Below are positions 1 through 8,060 of a DNA stretch of 16,587 nt, piece by piece. The DNA lies in contig NZ_DIVJ01000006.1 of the NCBI RefSeq assembly GCF_002428305.1, positions 1 to 16,587 of the forward strand. The letters are read 5' to 3'. Numbering within the stretch: the stretch's first letter is position 1; each line of letters begins with the position of its first letter. A program made the translations under genes and the position numbers. Source of the stretch: Flavobacterium sp. UBA6135. GTDB lineage: Bacteria; Bacteroidota; Bacteroidia; Flavobacteriales; Flavobacteriaceae. The notes beneath the pieces were generated by a model. That model did not search any database, had not been told where the DNA came from, and was given only the letters and a program-made list of their open reading frames with translations.

Positions 1-3000
1 AACGGTAACATCCGGTAAAGTACTGGCTTGAATACTATTAATAGTTACCACAAAACTTACCTCTGTAGCACACGGACCATTTGTAGTATATACATAAATG
101 GTTTGTGTGGAGGTTATCAAATCTCCTGCGTTTAATAATAATCCTGTGCCTCCCGGTTCTGAGAAATAATTACCAAGTAATAGGTTGGGTAATTCGTATG
201 AATCACAAGCGGTTATATTAATTGCTGGATCTAATGTTGGATAAGCAAACACAGAAACTGTTGTTGAACTAGAAGAAGAACATCCTATAAAACTAACTAC
301 AACTTCATATGTACCGGCTTCACTTACTATAATTGAACTTGTATCTCCAGGGAAAGGATTTCCATTAAGTGTCCAAGTAAATGTTACGGAATCTGATAAA
401 TTAAAGTTTAACGGAGTTACTTCAATTGTAGCCGTTTGACCTTCACAAATACTTTGATCTTCTGTCAATGTAAATTGAGGCGTTAAATCTTGTAATAGTA
501 AATCAAATGAACTTGTGTTATAACAATCACCCACATTAGGCATGATTCTAACATAAATGGTTTGAGGATTACTAATGTTTGTGTATTCCTCAGGATTAAT
601 GATTGCATTTTCGTTATTGTCTGCATCCTCTTGAGTTAAGAAATAGGCAAAAGTATAATCAGGACCTAGAGGTGCTAATAATAAATCTTCATTTTCGGTC
701 AAATCAAATACGCCAAATTGAGCCGCACTACAGATGGCCAAATCTTGAGGCTCACCCGGATCAATTCCTTCGTAGAATTCTACAATGATGGAGTCTGATA
801 CGGAACAGCTTGAATTATTTAAAGTTGCATCAACAGAATAAACACCCGGTACAGTTGCTATAAGTGTTGGTCCTGTTTCATTAGGAATTACTTCGCCATC
901 CAAATACCAAATAAATTCAAACTCATCTGCAGGTAGTTGCGTGTCAATGATTACAAAATCATTTGGACATACCGCACTTCCTTCATCAACAAGGAAATCA
1001 AGACCTAAGTCTAAATCTCCAATATCAAAACTACCTCCTTTTAAGAAAACAGCAGAATCTAAGATATTGTCTGAACGGTCAGCAACAACGATTTTAATTT
1101 TATATTGTTGATTTGGAATCACCGTTGTAATAGCAGTCATTGGTACGGTAACTCCATTGAAATCAATAGGGGCAGCTAAAACGTTTTGTCCATTAGCACC
1201 ATAAAAAGCAGAGAAAAATTCTGGATTTACTGATGGACAGCCGGTATTGTATAAATTATTCCTAACAGTTACTACAGAAATTGGTGTGTTTGTGCCAGGT
1301 ACAACTGCTAAGTTCGTAGAGACACCAGTAGTTACATTTGTTAAAATGAAAGCAAAAGCATCAGAATAACTACATTGGAACACACCATATTCTTCTGAGG
1401 CAAAGATGAAATCAAATTTGAATATTGGTGATAAGGGTACAAAGTCAAATTCGATTTTTGTAGCATTTCTGGAGTTCATAGGTTGACCTGTTGCTGCAAG
1501 TATAATAGCATCTAGGTCAGCATCACCTACCCACGCTTGGTTACCGTCACTTAAAGAAGTTGTATTTGGACCAGGTACTTTTGTTGCGTCACCGGAAATC
1601 AAAACAATACCATCTTCGAAAGGGAATCCAGAACCATTTTCTTGGAAATAACCAATACCATTTGTCGACCCAAAGTTAGTTCCTGTCGACCACGTAATAT
1701 TTGAAACGTTCGCACAAGTTGAGTTCAATAATACATCAGTAACCAACTCCGGAACTGTATACAGAGTTGTACTTACAGAAACCGGCGGTCCGATTGTTCC
1801 AATACAAATGTTAAAGTTTACCACAGTTCCTAAAACAGAACCTGCAGAATAAACTCTTACATAATAGGTTTGGCCAATTACTAAGTTATTTGCAATACTT
1901 GAGTTGGGGTCACTACAATACACTTGAGTTAACGCATCACATGTTCCAGTATATAAACCATGATTTAAGTTGGTTGTAGAGCCTACAACGTTAGTCAAAT
2001 CAACAGTGTGAGAAGCAGATGTTGCTACGAATGAGAACCAAACGTCATCATTGGCAACTCCAGGACAGCCATTTGCTTGTGGTGATTGCGTTGCACTTGT
2101 AACTGTACCAGGAGTTGATAAGGTACAGCCTGTATTTGGATTAACTGGAACTGAAATTGCAGTTAAACATTCATCATTTGCCGGTGGCGGTGGTGGAACA
2201 CTAACACATAAGTTAAATGTAGTGTTTTGTAATATTAATGCTCCTGAACTGTAAACTCTAATAAAATAGGTTTGTCCTGCTACTAAACCAGTAGCATAAC
2301 TATCGTTAGGGTCACTACAATATACTAAGGTAAGATTGGAACATGGGTCTGTAGGATTTGTTGATGTAAATAAAGCATGATTCAAGTTAGGTGCAGAACC
2401 TGCAACATTTAATAATGCAATAGTATGAACAGATTGCGTTGCAACAAATTGAAACCATACATCGTCGTTAGCTGTCCCAACACAAGTATTAGCTTGTGGA
2501 GATTGCGTAGCACCATTAATTGTTCCCGGAGTAACTATAGCACATGTTGCATCCGTATTAACAGTTACAGTTGTTGCTGTATCACAATTATCATTTGCAG
2601 GAGCTGGTGGTGGCGGGACACAGTTTATGGTTAAATTGAAGATCCCTTGTGCCGTTCCAAAACCAAATACATATACATAATATACAGTTCCTAATGTTGA
2701 AATGAATTGTACTTCAGATTGGTTGCCACAAGAATTGTCGTTTCCGGCAACACAAGTAAATGTGCCACAAGCACCGGTAAATACTTGAAGTTTTGTGTCA
2801 TATGCTGAACCACATAAAGACATAGTTACTACATCTCCAGTACCTACATAAGAATACCAAAGTCCTCCTGAACCAGGTCCGGTTCCACAAGTAAATGTAG
2901 GGGCTCCTGCTGTGGTCGCACCAACGGTAGTTTGAGACTGTGTACCACCACATTCAATTGGAATAGCACCTGAACATAAATTATTTGTAGCAGGACAAAA

Positions 3001-4536
3001 AGCTTGAGTAAGATTTGAGCTGTTTGAAAAACAGTTTATGTCGTTTGCGTTTTGAAGGTTCAATGTTACGTTTGTTCCATTTGGATAAGGTCCAAATTGC
3101 ATGGTTCCCGGAGCAGATACCGATTGTGTTGCTCCACCTTCACTTGATGTACCAACAATTGATGTGGCAGTTCCCATATTGGTGACGTTTGCCACAGCAA
3201 AAAACTGATTCCCATTTGCACAATCAGGCAAAATACTATATGTTGCAGTAAAGTTAGTACATGTATTTTCAACAATAGTTAAAGTATAACCTGTGCTTTG
3301 TGTTGGAGCACCCGTTGCCCATGTTGAAATTGCGATGATATAAGTTTGACCAGCAGTTACGGGTAAAATAATAACCCTAGGGTTAGTGCTTGAGTTAGCA
3401 ACACCTGCAATACAACTTACACCAACATTTGCACAACTGTTATAGACAAATAATCCAGACCAAGCATTAGTAGGATTCATCGTTATAGTAACAGGTACGT
3501 TACTGGTTGCTGTGAAACTATAGAATACATCGTTACCATTTAAATAAGGATTTCCTGAGCCACAACCAGTTCCTGCCGAACCTCCATATTCATCACCATA
3601 ATTACTAGTGTTGTCTGTTGTAACATAAGGTATTGAAGGAATAATAGCCGGAGCCTCACAAGTTTGACCTGGAGTTGACGTTGAAAAAGTAAATGGTCCT
3701 ACCCATAAACTGGTATTAGTTGAAGGATTACAAATTGCTCTAACATAATATTCATATTGAGTAGCTTGCTGAAGTGTTAAGCCTAAAGCTTGTGTAGTGA
3801 CAGGATTGCTCGTTGTTAAAATCCCAACTCCAGTTGGTGCATTTGGGACCTGAACAACCTCTACTTCAAACTGAGTTGCACCACCCGGATTTCCCCAAGA
3901 AAGTGTTGCTCCGGTTAAAGAAAAGTTAGAAGCTGTTGGGTTTACGGGGTCAATACATTGTTCTACTACTGATACATTGTCTACTAACCAACGGTCACCG
4001 CCTAAAGCAGTAGTGGGTTGTGTAAACACCATTACAAAGGCAATGTAAATCTGTTGATCTACCGGAAATGCATTTAAGCTTATGATTTTTTCTTCATAAA
4101 CATTAAATACAGCCGACAATTCGTTTTCAGTAAATTGTTGTACTAAGGTGTAAGCACCTAAATCAGCTTGATTAGCACTTGTTGAAACCCTGATTTGATA
4201 CAAAGTTCCTTGGTTTCCTGCAAGTGTTGATCGCGTAAAAAACTTTAACTGTCCATTTGCGGGAACAGCTAATTGATTTGTGATTAACCAATCTTGCGAA
4301 GTATTACCAACCCCAATGTTTTCACGAGTCATGAAAGCAGAATAGGTGCCTTGATAGACAGTTGGAGGAGTAGTAATGTTGCTGGTTCGTTCCCAGGAGT
4401 TAACGGTACCTACACCGTTATCGGTTACTAACCAACCAGTTGGCGGAAAAGTAGCTCCTTCAAACCCTTCGAAATATTGAGAATATCCCGTTAGCGTACA
4501 AAAGATCGCTACTAATAAAAGCGTAATTTTTTTCAT
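1..4536 (-). CDS. Giant secreted modular protein with choice-of-anchor J-like and choice-of-anchor L domains (partial, C-terminus beyond left edge)
   Basis: One uninterrupted minus-strand frame from ATG at 4536 to the left edge gives 1512 codons without a stop. Residues 1-20 form a lipid-export type signal peptide (MKKITLLLVAIFC, then GYSQ). Residues about 21-190 contain FEGFEG, FPPTGW and DRWLVDNVSV, as in choice-of-anchor J / cleaved-adhesin domains. About 194-290 is fibronectin III-like. Cys-rich beta-sandwich modules follow at about 293-415, 518-639, 647-775 and 786-911, the last two starting ANDNC and ANDEC after Pro-rich linkers. Residues about 925-1170 match the choice-of-anchor L domain (SNITWSTG, FDFIFASEEYG, SDAFAFILT, VVADRSDNILDSAVFLKGGSF). 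The rest is Ig-like repeats, including FDLTENED and TIYVRI, typical of type IX secretion type B proteins. The sorting domain itself is not visible. Inferred role: surface or secreted adhesin-like protein. Family-level assignment is fairly sure; ligand and function are unknown. Confidence 0.88.
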   Translation of the reverse strand, partial: MKKITLLLVAIFCTLTGYSQYFEGFEGATFPPTGWLVTDNGVGTVNSWERTSNITTPPTVYQGTYSAFMTRENIGVGNTSQDWLITNQLAVPANGQLKFFTRSTLAGNQGTLYQIRVSTSANQADLGAYTLVQQFTENELSAVFNVYEEKIISLNAFPVDQQIYIAFVMVFTQPTTALGGDRWLVDNVSVVEQCIDPVNPTASNFSLTGATLSWGNPGGATQFEVEVVQVPNAPTGVGILTTSNPVTTQALGLTLQQATQYEYYVRAICNPSTNTSLWVGPFTFSTSTPGQTCEAPAIIPSIPYVTTDNTSNYGDEYGGSAGTGCGSGNPYLNGNDVFYSFTATSNVPVTITMNPTNAWSGLFVYNSCANVGVSCIAGVANSSTNPRVIILPVTAGQTYIIAISTWATGAPTQSTGYTLTIVENTCTNFTATYSILPDCANGNQFFAVANVTNMGTATSIVGTSSEGGATQSVSAPGTMQFGPYPNGTNVTLNLQNANDINCFSNSSNLTQAFCPATNNLCSGAIPIECGGTQSQTTVGATTAGAPTFTCGTGPGSGGLWYSYVGTGDVVTMSLCGSAYDTKLQVFTGACGTFTCVAGNDNSCGNQSEVQFISTLGTVYYVYVFGFGTAQGIFNLTINCVPPPPAPANDNCDTATTVTVNTDATCAIVTPGTINGATQSPQANTCVGTANDDVWFQFVATQSVHTIALLNVAGSAPNLNHALFTSTNPTDPCSNLTLVYCSDPNDSYATGLVAGQTYFIRVYSSGALILQNTTFNLCVSVPPPPPANDECLTAISVPVNPNTGCTLSTPGTVTSATQSPQANGCPGVANDDVWFSFVATSASHTVDLTNVVGSTTNLNHGLYTGTCDALTQVYCSDPNSSIANNLVIGQTYYVRVYSAGSVLGTVVNFNICIGTIGPPVSVSTTLYTVPELVTDVLLNSTCANVSNITWSTGTNFGSTNGIGYFQENGSGFPFEDGIVLISGDATKVPGPNTTSLSDGNQAWVGDADLDAIILAATGQPMNSRNATKIEFDFVPLSPIFKFDFIFASEEYGVFQCSYSDAFAFILTNVTTGVSTNLAVVPGTNTPISVVTVRNNLYNTGCPSVNPEFFSAFYGANGQNVLAAPIDFNGVTVPMTAITTVIPNQQYKIKIVVADRSDNILDSAVFLKGGSFDIGDLDLGLDFLVDEGSAVCPNDFVIIDTQLPADEFEFIWYLDGEVIPNETGPTLIATVPGVYSVDATLNNSSCSVSDSIIVEFYEGIDPGEPQDLAICSAAQFGVFDLTENEDLLLAPLGPDYTFAYFLTQEDADNNENAIINPEEYTNISNPQTIYVRIMPNVGDCYNTSSFDLLLQDLTPQFTLTEDQSICEGQTATIEVTPLNFNLSDSVTFTWTLNGNPFPGDTSSIIVSEAGTYEVVVSFIGCSSSSSTTVSVFAYPTLDPAINITACDSYELPNLLLGNYFSEPGGTGLLLNAGDLITSTQTIYVYTTNGPCATEVSFVVTINSIQASTLPDVTV

Positions 4537-4571
4537 AAAATGAAAGTTTAGTTGTTGTAATTATTGGCCAA

Positions 4572-4579
4572 CTAAAGTA
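4572..4579 (-). promoter_or_regulatory. Possible -7 element for the giant secreted protein gene
   Basis: On the minus strand this reads TACTTTAG, one base from the Bacteroidota consensus TAnnTTTG, and lies 35 bases before the ATG at 4536. No good TTG -33 element sits at the usual spacing, so this is weak. The 209-base gap between the divergent genes (4537-4745) shows no other clear structure besides AT-rich runs. Confidence 0.25.
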
Positions 4580-4726
4580 AAAAAAATTACTATGTTAACT
4601 AATCTTTAAGAGTTAAAAACCATAAAAAAACGATGAAATTCACATAATATCTTTAAAATGTTATTTTTAAGTGAATAATCTTCATATTCTTTGCTCAAAA
4701 GAAGGTTTTAAAAATTTCTTTTTTAA

Positions 4727-4734
4727 TATATTTG
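4727..4734 (+). promoter_or_regulatory. Predicted -7 promoter element of lpxH
   Basis: TATATTTG matches the Bacteroidota -7 consensus TAnnTTTG exactly. Transcription would be expected to start about 5 bases downstream, near 4740, only a few bases before the apparent TTG start codon at 4746. No convincing -33 TTG at 19-21 bases upstream was seen. Confidence 0.4.
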
Positions 4735-4745
4735 ACTAAAAATTA

Positions 4746-5504
4746 TTGGTTTTGCAAACAAAAATATATTTCGCTTCTGATCAACATTTTGGTGCTCCAA
4801 CACCTGAGCTTAGTTTCCCAAGAGAACAAAAATTTGTGGCTTGGCTTGATGAAGTTAGGCATGATGCAACAGCTTTGTTTTTATTAGGGGATCTGTTTGA
4901 TTTTTGGTTTGAGTATAAAACCGTAGTGCCCAAAGGATTTGTACGTGTTCTTGGAAAATTGGCTGAACTTCGCGACAGCGGAATTCCGATTTACTTTTTT
5001 GTGGGTAACCACGATTTATGGATGCATGATTATTTTGAGAAAGAATTAAACATTCCTGTTTTTCATGATAATCAAGAATTTACATTTAACGGGAAAACAT
5101 TTTTAATTGGTCATGGTGATGGAAAAGGACCAGGCGACAAAGGCTACAAACGCATGAAAAAAGTGTTTACTAATCCGTTTTCAAAATGGTTGTTTCGATG
5201 GTTACATCCTGATATTGGTGTGAGATTAGCTCAATATCTTTCTGTAAAAAACAAATTAATTTCAGGCGATGAAGATGTCAAATTTTTAGGTGAAGAAAAC
5301 GAATGGCTCGTGCAATATGCCAAACGAAAACTTACTTTTAAACATTATAATTATTTTATTTTCGGACATCGCCATTTGCCTATGCAATTGAAGGTAGGAG
5401 AAAATTCAACCTATATTAACCTTGGTGATTGGATTGGTTATTTTACTTATGGTGTTTTTGATGGTGAAAAATTTGAGTTAAAAAAATTTGAAAAACTATC
5501 GTAG
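4746..5504 (+). CDS. lpxH: UDP-2,3-diacylglucosamine diphosphatase LpxH
   Basis: LpxH hydrolyses UDP-2,3-diacylglucosamine to lipid X and UMP in lipid A synthesis, as a peripheral enzyme on the inner face of the cytoplasmic membrane. The 252-residue protein is of usual length and carries the calcineurin-like phosphoesterase metal ligands in order: SDQH (D12, H14), GDLFDFW (D49), GNHD (N88, H89), GHGDG (H123) and GHRH (H208, H210). This spacing parallels E. coli LpxH and argues against a generic phosphoesterase. The start is unusual: an in-frame stop lies at 4737-4739 and no ATG occurs before the first metal motif, so TTG at 4746 (or TTG at 4752) must be the start. The 3' end overlaps the convergent recJ by 9 bases. 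Confidence 0.93.
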   Translation: MVLQTKIYFASDQHFGAPTPELSFPREQKFVAWLDEVRHDATALFLLGDLFDFWFEYKTVVPKGFVRVLGKLAELRDSGIPIYFFVGNHDLWMHDYFEKELNIPVFHDNQEFTFNGKTFLIGHGDGKGPGDKGYKRMKKVFTNPFSKWLFRWLHPDIGVRLAQYLSVKNKLISGDEDVKFLGEENEWLVQYAKRKLTFKHYNYFIFGHRHLPMQLKVGENSTYINLGDWIGYFTYGVFDGEKFELKKFEKLS

Positions 5505-7184
5505 ATCTTTAACCCTAAGTTGAACGGTTACATTTCCGTTAAACTCATTTTCATCAATGCAATAAACCAAGTCAAAAGGGGTTTTATTTTTGGTTAATTC
5601 AAATTTATCGCCTAACCCAAAACCAATGACCCCAAACCCTTCTGAATTTTTTTGTTTTACAAAAAGTTTTAAATGTTCTTCGTTTTGTCCAATGGTTTTC
5701 CCATACCCTGTGTCTATAACATTATGTGACAAAAAAACAGGTGTCATGTTTTCAGGACCAAATGGTTCAAATTGATTCAATATCCGAATAAGTTTTGGGT
5801 TTATCTCTTCTAATAAAATTTCTGCATCAACAGTTATCTCAGGTATTAAAAGATCCGGATGAATCGTTTTTTGGACTGTTTTTTCAAAAGTTTCTTTAAA
5901 TTTTAAATAATTTTCTTCTTTTAACGTCATTCCGGCTGCATACATATGTCCGCCAAATTGTTCCAAATGTTGTGAACATGCTTCCAAGGCATTGTAAATG
6001 TCAAAATCCTTTACAGATCGGGCAGAGGCAGCTAATTTATCACCACTTTTTGTAAATACTAAAGTTGGACGATAGTAGGTTTCTGTCAATCGAGATGCTA
6101 CAATTCCAATCACGCCTTTGTGCCAATCTTCTTGATAAACAACAGTTGTGAAATTTTTTTGCTCTTGATTTTTTTCAATTTGAACTAAAGCTTCTTTTGT
6201 AATTTGTTTGTCTAAATCTTTTCTGTCTATATTAAAAGTTTCAATTTCTGCGGCAAATGTTGAAGCTTGCTCTAAATCAAATTCGGTTAGTAATTGAACG
6301 GCATAATTACCATGTTTAATTCTTCCGGCGGCATTAATTCTGGGTGCAATTATAAAAACCACATCGGTTATGGTTAATTTCTTTTTCTTTAAATTTTGAA
6401 TTAAAGCTTGAATTCCGGGTCTTGGACTGGAATTGATTACATCTAATCCAAATTTTGCTAAAATCCGATTTTCGCCGGTAATGGGTACAATATCTGCTCC
6501 AATTGCTGTGGCAACCAAGTCCAAGTATGGTAATAAATCGTCAATGGTTTGATTTCTGTTTTGAGCTAAAGCTTGAATCAATTTGAAACCCACTCCGCAA
6601 CCGCATAATTCATCATAGGGATAATTGCAATCACTTCTTTTGGGATCCAAAACCGCAACTGCTTCAGGCAATTCATCTCCGGGCCTATGGTGGTCACAAA
6701 TTATAAAATCAATTTTTTTGGAGTTGGCATATGCGATTTTATCAACTGATTTTATTCCACAATCTAAAGCGATTATTAAAGACATGGAATTGTCTTCAGC
6801 AAAATCGATACCTTTTAAAGAAATGCCATATCCTTCATCATATCTGTCCGGAATGTATGTGGCAACGTTTGGGTAAAAGCTTCTCAAATAAGAAGAAACT
6901 AATGAAACAGCAGTGGTTCCATCTACATCATAATCTCCAAAAACCAAAATATTTTCTTGATTTGCAATGGCTTTTTCAATTCGATTAACAGCTTTATCCA
7001 TGTCTTTCATTAGATACGGATTGTGTAAATCTTCTAAATTGGGTCTAAAAAACTGTCGGGCATCTTCATAAGTTGTAATGCCTCTTTGAATTAAAAGTGT
7101 GGCAATTAGTGTAGAGACATTTAATTGATTAGCTAACTGGGAAACCAATTGAGAATCCGGCTTGGGTTTGAGAGTCCAACGCAT
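5496..7184 (-). CDS. recJ: Single-stranded-DNA-specific exonuclease RecJ
   Basis: RecJ degrades single-stranded DNA 5' to 3' in recombinational and mismatch repair. The 562-residue protein is full length for the family. DHH phosphoesterase motifs are all present: FGDYDVDGT (residues 82-90), ALDCG (139-143), DHH (164-166) with D180, GCGVGF (195-200), and PRINAAGR (281-288). The DHHA1 region follows with HKGVIGIVASR (355-365), SARS (387-390) and GGHMYAAG (411-418). The C-terminal 140 or so residues fit the OB-fold domain, ending in QLRVKDLR. The start is ATG at 7184, 21 bases after the stop of the upstream OsmC gene, so the two are probably cotranscribed. The stop lies inside the end of lpxH on the other strand. 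Confidence 0.96.
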   Translation of the reverse strand: MRWTLKPKPDSQLVSQLANQLNVSTLIATLLIQRGITTYEDARQFFRPNLEDLHNPYLMKDMDKAVNRIEKAIANQENILVFGDYDVDGTTAVSLVSSYLRSFYPNVATYIPDRYDEGYGISLKGIDFAEDNSMSLIIALDCGIKSVDKIAYANSKKIDFIICDHHRPGDELPEAVAVLDPKRSDCNYPYDELCGCGVGFKLIQALAQNRNQTIDDLLPYLDLVATAIGADIVPITGENRILAKFGLDVINSSPRPGIQALIQNLKKKKLTITDVVFIIAPRINAAGRIKHGNYAVQLLTEFDLEQASTFAAEIETFNIDRKDLDKQITKEALVQIEKNQEQKNFTTVVYQEDWHKGVIGIVASRLTETYYRPTLVFTKSGDKLAASARSVKDFDIYNALEACSQHLEQFGGHMYAAGMTLKEENYLKFKETFEKTVQKTIHPDLLIPEITVDAEILLEEINPKLIRILNQFEPFGPENMTPVFLSHNVIDTGYGKTIGQNEEHLKLFVKQKNSEGFGVIGFGLGDKFELTKNKTPFDLVYCIDENEFNGNVTVQLRVKDLR

Positions 7185-7205
7185 AGTGTATTAATTTTGA
7201 ATGGC

Positions 7206-7628
7206 TTATAGTGTGGAATGAAATTCAATTTTTACATCCACTTGAGCAAATTTACGAAACATTTCCATAACCCCACAATATTTTTCTACCGATAAATCGA
7301 CAATTTTTTGTAATTTTTCTTCCTCTAAGTCATTGCCGTAAAAATGATAAACCATGCGTATGTTATGATAATATTTAGGATGTTCCTCGGTTAGATCGCC
7401 TTCTACATCGATGTGAAATGAATCAACTGCTACTTTCATTTTTGGCAATAAAGAAGCCACATCTATTCCTGTGCAACCGGCCAAAGCATCAAGCATTAAC
7501 GCTTTTGGCCGAAGTCCGTTATCAGTTCCGCCGATTTCGATATCGGCATCAATTCTGAAATTTCCTCCCGGATTGGTAGCTTCAAAGGCCAATCCTCCTA
7601 ACCACTTTGTAGAAACTTGATGTGTCAT
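7206..7628 (-). CDS. OsmC family protein (peroxiredoxin-like)
   Basis: The 140-residue protein has the OsmC/Ohr fold signature: a beta-rich N-terminus (STKWLGGLAFEA), a GLRPKALMLDALAGCTGIDV helix with the first cysteine (C52) and EKYCGVMEMF with the second (C118). In the family these cysteines reduce organic or inorganic hydroperoxides. The sequence is of the YhfA-like branch rather than Ohr proper, so the physiological substrate is uncertain. ATG at 7628 is chosen over an in-frame TTG at 7646, because that TTG is the last three bases of a perfect -7 promoter element. Its gene lies 21 bases upstream of recJ on the same strand and is divergent from hipBA. Confidence 0.88.
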   Translation of the reverse strand: MTHQVSTKWLGGLAFEATNPGGNFRIDADIEIGGTDNGLRPKALMLDALAGCTGIDVASLLPKMKVAVDSFHIDVEGDLTEEHPKYYHNIRMVYHFYGNDLEEEKLQKIVDLSVEKYCGVMEMFRKFAQVDVKIEFHSTL

Positions 7629-7643
7629 TTTGATTTTTTCTTT

Positions 7644-7651
7644 CAAAGATA
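7644..7651 (-). promoter_or_regulatory. Predicted -7 promoter element of the OsmC gene and recJ
   Basis: Minus-strand TATCTTTG matches TAnnTTTG exactly and lies 16 bases before ATG 7628, giving a leader of roughly 10 bases. The -33 region is only T-rich. It supports the shorter OsmC start and a two-gene transcript running into recJ. Confidence 0.5.
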
Positions 7652-7680
7652 CTATTTTTTAAATGGTTAAAAAATCAGAA

Positions 7681-7696
7681 TAATTTTGTATATTTG
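7681..7696 (+). promoter_or_regulatory. Predicted overlapping -7 elements of hipBA
   Basis: TAATTTTG (7681-7688) is directly followed by TATATTTG (7689-7696); both match the Bacteroidota -7 consensus. They sit within a short tandem repeat, TTTGTATA twice at 7685-7700. The -33 side is poor, so which element is used cannot be decided from sequence alone. Transcription would begin near 7693-7702, just before the palindrome at 7710-7719. Confidence 0.4.
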
Positions 7697-7709
7697 TATA
7701 ATATTTGTT

Positions 7710-7719
7710 TCATTAATGA
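7710..7719. promoter_or_regulatory. Palindrome, candidate HipB operator
   Basis: TCATTAATGA is a perfect 10-base palindrome between the predicted transcription start and the hipB ATG, where an autorepressor would act. Its half-site, extended to TTTCATTA, recurs downstream of hipA. HipB proteins are known to repress their own operon by binding palindromes. That this one is bound is inference. Confidence 0.35.
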
Positions 7720-7734
7720 TTAAAATTGATTATA

Positions 7735-8058
7735 ATGTATCAAAATAGTTACAATAAAAATTGGTATGCCATGACAGATGCTGTTGTGGTTCAAACGCTT
7801 TGCTCCAGTTTGAAACAAATGCGTTTAAATAAAAATATTTCGCAGGAAGAACTTGCTGAGCGATGTGGTTTAAGCCGAATTACCATCAGCCGTATGGAAT
7901 CCGGTAAAGCCATTAATTTGCTCACTATGGTTCAAGTCATGCGAGCATTAGGAAAATTGGATTTGCTCAATCATCTCAACGAAGAACCGGAAATTAGTCC
8001 GCTTCAAGTGATGGAAGAACGTTCAAAATACCGTAAAAAAGCCTCTCCATCCAAATAG
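7735..8058 (+). CDS. hipB: HipB-like antitoxin, XRE-family helix-turn-helix regulator
   Basis: The 107-residue protein carries an XRE helix-turn-helix at about residues 23-76 (LKQMRLNKNISQEELAERC, LSRITISRMESG). A basic tail with ISPLQ and RSKYRKKAS follows, as in many Bacteroidota HipB homologues. HipB binds and neutralises HipA and represses the operon. ATG at 7735 is preferred to an upstream in-frame TTG (7726); an internal ATG at 7771 is also possible because conserved sequence begins near WYAMTDA. The stop is 2 bases before the hipA ATG, so translation is probably coupled. It could in principle be a general regulator, but adjacency to a full-length hipA makes the antitoxin role likely. 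Confidence 0.86.
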   Translation: MYQNSYNKNWYAMTDAVVVQTLCSSLKQMRLNKNISQEELAERCGLSRITISRMESGKAINLLTMVQVMRALGKLDLLNHLNEEPEISPLQVMEERSKYRKKASPSK

Positions 8059-8060
8059 AT

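Noticed and set aside
1..4536. Apparent gene-free stretch with scattered small plus-strand frames
   Set aside because: One continuous minus-strand frame with a signal peptide and recognisable domains explains it; the small frames lack any protein character.
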